From contig JAIRRU010000189.1 in assembly GCA_031255815.1 (NCBI GenBank), positions 1-7,497 of the forward strand: 7,497 nt of DNA, read 5' to 3'. The position numbers and the translations under genes were made by a program. The notes beneath the pieces are model-generated. The model did no database searches and had not been told where the DNA came from. It was given only the letters and a program-made list of their open reading frames with translations. Positions 5,658-7,497 of the stretch are shown one piece after another (position 1 is the stretch's first letter; every line of letters begins with the position of its first letter). This DNA is from Treponema sp. (GTDB lineage: Bacteria; Spirochaetota; Spirochaetia; Treponematales; Breznakiellaceae).

Positions 5658-5685
5658 AAAAACAGCAAAATGCGGGGCATTTTGC
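5658..5685 (-). terminator. Intrinsic terminator downstream of the hydrolase gene
   Basis: On the minus strand GCAAAATGC (5685-5677) pairs perfectly with GCATTTTGC (5673-5665) across a CCC loop and is followed by TGTTTTTATG. The 9-bp stem with a U-rich tail fits a Rho-independent terminator for transcripts from the pyrE/hydrolase side. It would insulate pfkB-leuC-leuD, or act as an attenuator in their leader. A second small hairpin, GGAACC-AGCCG-GGTTCC, lies just upstream at 5697-5713. Confidence 0.6.
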
Positions 5686-5838
5686 GGGGCCCGTCCGGAA
5701 CCAGCCGGGTTCCTGAACAAGCCTGTTTCCCCGCGGATTAACCGGGCGCCGGAGCAGCTTTTCTATCTCGTTGCACAGGGGATAGAGAATCTCCCCCTCT
5801 CCTTCAGCCGCGGCGAACCTTCGAATCGTCCTGCCGTC

Positions 5839-6540
5839 TCAGCGCGAGGGAAAGGCCAGCAGGATGTTGTAGTAATTGTCCCGCAGTACCCTTTCGCAGC
5901 CGTCAACGCGCAGATAGCCGTGGCCGCCCAGGATCAGATCCGGGCAGTAACGGTGTACCTTCTTGTAGCTTTCGATAAGATCGCGGGAGGAGAAAAACTG
6001 ATCCCCCGTCCAGCCGTATTTGACCCCGTGGCCGGGGTGGCCGTCGGGGGGGAAGAAATCCCCCACAAACCAGACATCCTTGCCGTCCAGGTTCATGCGG
6101 TAGATCAGGGAGCCGGGGGTATGGCCCGGCACGTGGATGGCCTCCACTTCCAGTTCCCCGATGGGGAATTTGCAGTCCCCTTCCAGGGCGGTGTCCACCT
6201 TGCAGGGGGGCCAGCGTTTCTGCTCCGGGTCGTCGGGGGGAGGGCCGCCGGCCTCTATCCGGGAAACATCGCTCCGGTGGGCAACGATTCGGGCGCCTTT
6301 GGCCCGGTAGTCCGCGGCAAGCCCCGCGTGATCCCAGTGGCCGTGGGTAAGCAGCAGGTGGGTAACCTTCTCCTTTTCCAGCCCCCAGTAGGAAAGCCAG
6401 CGGGCGATCTGCCCCTCCGAACCGTCTTTGATTCCCCCGTCCACCATGATAAGCCCGCCGGAATATTTTACCGCGAACACGTAGCTTAAAACGCCGAAAG
6501 CCGGCCCGGTAAGCGCGTAAAGGTCGTTTAAAAGGCGCAT
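5839..6540 (-). CDS. Metallo-beta-lactamase-fold hydrolase (glyoxalase II-like)
   Basis: This 233-residue single-domain cytoplasmic protein has no signal peptide. The metal-binding signature THGHWDHAG gives His66, His68, Asp70 and His71. His140 (VPGHTPGSLIY), the bridging Asp161 (FVGDFFPPDG) and His207 (LILGGHGYL) complete a binuclear site. The fold covers thioesterases, lactonases, glyoxalase II and other hydrolases; nothing visible assigns a substrate. GGGAGG lies about 6 nt before the ATG. It follows pyrE by 141 bp with a hairpin between, and a terminator lies about 150 bp after its stop, so it may be its own unit. The C-terminus ends at TGA, after which the same frame stays open for 81 codons up to the pfkB start (see findings). 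Family and active-site completeness are firm; function is open. Confidence 0.85.
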   Translation of the reverse strand: MRLLNDLYALTGPAFGVLSYVFAVKYSGGLIMVDGGIKDGSEGQIARWLSYWGLEKEKVTHLLLTHGHWDHAGLAADYRAKGARIVAHRSDVSRIEAGGPPPDDPEQKRWPPCKVDTALEGDCKFPIGELEVEAIHVPGHTPGSLIYRMNLDGKDVWFVGDFFPPDGHPGHGVKYGWTGDQFFSSRDLIESYKKVHRYCPDLILGGHGYLRVDGCERVLRDNYYNILLAFPSR

Positions 6541-6576
6541 GCAATCCTCCCGGATTTGATTTTAAAGGGAATAAGG

Positions 6577-6605
6577 CTGTTCCAAAACTCCGGTTTTTGG
6601 AACAG
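6577..6605 (-). repeat. Intergenic hairpin copy 2 (hydrolase leader)
   Basis: The + strand arms CTGTTCCAAAA (6577-6587) and TTTTGGAACAG (6595-6605) form a perfect 11-bp stem around the 7-nt loop CTCCGGT. No U-run follows on either strand, so it is not a standard terminator. It lies 36 nt upstream of the hydrolase ATG and shares the CTGTTC-x-AAAC-TYCG-GTTT layout with the copy at 5621. Confidence 0.75.
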
Positions 6606-6625
6606 GAACAACTTCTTAGCCCCGG

Positions 6626-6631
6626 AGTATA
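6626..6631 (-). promoter_or_regulatory. Possible -10 element for the hydrolase gene
   Basis: The minus-strand TATACT (6631-6626) matches the -10 consensus at five of six positions, with TG located three bases upstream of it. No good -35 is found at 16-18 nt. If used, transcription would start near 6619, placing the 6577-6605 hairpin in the 5' leader. Confidence 0.28.
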
Positions 6632-6681
6632 CTGCAAAAGCTCTCTGCCAGGCCATAAGGGAACACGGCTTTCCGCCGGGC

Positions 6682-7269
6682 CTAAAGCTTCCGGGAACCG
6701 GGCTTGACCGCGGGGATACCCCTGCGGCAGAGTTCGCAGTCCCCGGCGTCCCAGTTCGCCACCGCCGCCTTGCAGGCCGGGTAGAAGGGCCAGGGGATCT
6801 CCACCCCTTCCAGCCGGCGATCCACCAGGCAGGCCAGGGCGGCCGCCACCGCCCCCAGGCTTTCCAGCACCGCGGCGCTTTCCCCGGAGGATTTTCCCGT
6901 GGTTACCACGTCTTCGGCGATGAGTATCTTTTGCCCCGGCTTTACCGCGAAACCCCGGCGCAGGCTCATGGCCCCGGTATCGTCCCGCTCGGTGAAGAAG
7001 GCGGGAAGCCCCAGCTGGCGGCCCAACTCGTAGGCTACCACGATGCCCCCCATGGCGGGGCCAACCACCGCGTCGATCGCCAGCCTTCCCGCGGCCATAT
7101 CCGAGCGGATCCTCTCCGCCACGGGGGCCAGCGCCAAAGCGGCCTTGTCCGGGTACTGGAGCAGCTTCGCGCACTGAAAGTAGCGGTCAGAATGGCGGCC
7201 CGAGGAAAGGAGGAAATGCCCCTCCAGCATGGCCCCCGAATCCCTAAGCAGCGTGATTACGCCTTCCAT
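6682..7269 (-). CDS. pyrE: Orotate phosphoribosyltransferase
   Basis: PyrE makes orotidine 5'-monophosphate from orotate and PRPP in pyrimidine synthesis in the cytoplasm. The 195-residue product shows the N-terminal EGHFLLSSGRHSDRYFQCAK substrate-binding block (16-35). VVGPAMGGIVVAYELGRQLG follows (68-87), then FFTERDDTGAMSLRRGF (91-107) with the usual E-R. The PRPP loop ILIAEDVVTTGKSSGE (115-130) is intact. The form with 'SSGRHSDRYFQ' and a C-terminal extension resembles the shorter PyrE type of Gram-positives, Thermus and spirochaetes. GGAGGGGG sits about 5 nt upstream of the ATG. A clear promoter was not found in the leader (7270-7449). The gene stands alone: no other pyr gene is in the window, and 141 bp with a hairpin follow it. 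Identity is confident. Confidence 0.92.
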   Translation of the reverse strand: MEGVITLLRDSGAMLEGHFLLSSGRHSDRYFQCAKLLQYPDKAALALAPVAERIRSDMAAGRLAIDAVVGPAMGGIVVAYELGRQLGLPAFFTERDDTGAMSLRRGFAVKPGQKILIAEDVVTTGKSSGESAAVLESLGAVAAALACLVDRRLEGVEIPWPFYPACKAAVANWDAGDCELCRRGIPAVKPGSRKL

Positions 7270-7402
7270 ATGCCCCCTCCGCGAGGTTTTGATCCGGCCC
7301 GCGCATTTTACCGATTCTGCCCCGGCAAATACCAGGACAGGGATCTTCCAAATTGCGTATTGTTATGAACGGTGTTTGCGGGAAAATAAGAAAACAGGTG
7401 AG

Positions 7403-7433
7403 GCTTTCCCAAAACTTCAGCTTTTGGGAAAGC
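7403..7433 (-). repeat. Intergenic hairpin copy 3 (pyrE upstream region)
   Basis: The + strand arms GCTTTCCCAAAA (7403-7414) and TTTTGGGAAAGC (7422-7433) pair perfectly over 12 bp around the loop CTTCAGC. The core AAAACTTCAGCTTTT parallels the cores of copies 1 and 2, while the outer stem differs with compensating changes on both arms. It lies about 130 nt upstream of the pyrE ATG; no U-run follows on the minus strand. Confidence 0.7.
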
Positions 7434-7449
7434 TACCTTAAATTTATGG

Positions 7450-7477
7450 GAAAAAGCGGGCTTTAGACCGCTTTTTC
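7450..7477. terminator. Bidirectional terminator-like palindrome upstream of pyrE
   Basis: GAAAAAGCGG (7450-7459) and CCGCTTTTTC (7468-7477) pair over 10 bp with an 8-nt loop. Read on either strand, the GCGG/CCGC stem is followed by TTTTT, the form of a two-way intrinsic terminator. It would end transcription from the gene to the right of the window and separate it from pyrE. Confidence 0.55.
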
Positions 7478-7497
7478 AAGAGCATTTTCCGAAACCA

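Noticed and set aside
5597..5680. Upstream ATG at 5680 extending the PfkB kinase by 28 residues
   Set aside because: The extension is encoded by the terminator stem and the leader hairpin. The ATG at 5596 has a proper Shine-Dalgarno and begins the kinase fold.
5839..5841. Selenocysteine at the TGA ending the hydrolase
   Set aside because: No convincing SECIS-like hairpin was found directly after the TGA, and the enzyme is already complete with all metal ligands.
5903..7174. Long minus-strand open frame (423 codons) overlapping pyrE and the hydrolase gene
   Set aside because: It is out of frame with two well-supported enzymes, spans the intergenic hairpin, and translates to Gly/Arg/Pro-rich low-complexity sequence typical of a GC shadow.
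1..7497. CRISPR array, tRNA or rRNA genes, insertion sequence, origin of replication
   Set aside because: No regularly spaced direct repeats, cloverleaf-like segments, transposase frames or terminal inverted repeats were seen on reading both strands.

Overview
All genes in this window lie on the minus strand, so transcription runs from high to low coordinates. The DNA is GC-rich (about 60% by eye) except for one AT-richer patch near 2290-2640. The organism is most likely a spirochaete of the Treponema group. The reasons are a V-type (not F-type) ATP synthase locus with an AC39-like subunit opening with a GERAYAYAK-like stretch, its linkage to an EIIA-Ntr-like PTS protein and secG, and a membrane/coiled-coil protein pair of a style I associate with treponemal genomes. 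This assignment comes from recalled family features, not from a search.

Layout in transcription order. (1) 7497-6541: a bidirectional terminator-like palindrome, a perfect 12-bp intergenic hairpin, then pyrE (orotate phosphoribosyltransferase), then a 141-bp gap with a second hairpin. (2) 6540-5839: a metallo-beta-lactamase-fold hydrolase with a full metal-ligand set, followed by a good intrinsic terminator at 5685-5658. (3) 5596-2765: a tight cluster of a PfkB-family sugar kinase and the large and small subunits of a LeuC/LeuD-type hydro-lyase, with 19- and 26-bp gaps. A third hairpin of the same family lies in the pfkB leader. (4) 2768-2204: a candidate sigma70 promoter overlaps the leuD stop and drives a lower-GC locus in which two protein-like reading frames are nested on the same strand, starting 4 nt apart. 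Both encode membrane-anchored coiled coils, and the layout resembles phage Rz/Rz1 spanin genes. (5) 2203-1909: about 295 bp with no convincing gene. (6) 1908-1: a strong promoter, then secG, a ptsN-like EIIA gene, a short coiled-coil stalk protein and the start of a V-type ATPase AC39-like subunit cut by the window edge. This looks like one operon.

The most interesting observations are the nested pair at 2204-2638 and a family of three intergenic hairpins plus a degenerate half copy. The hairpins share an AAACTTCGGTTT-like core and all sit upstream of minus-strand start codons in the same orientation. The rest is ordinary housekeeping and metabolism, although the kinase plus LeuCD-like pairing without leuA or leuB leaves the substrate open.
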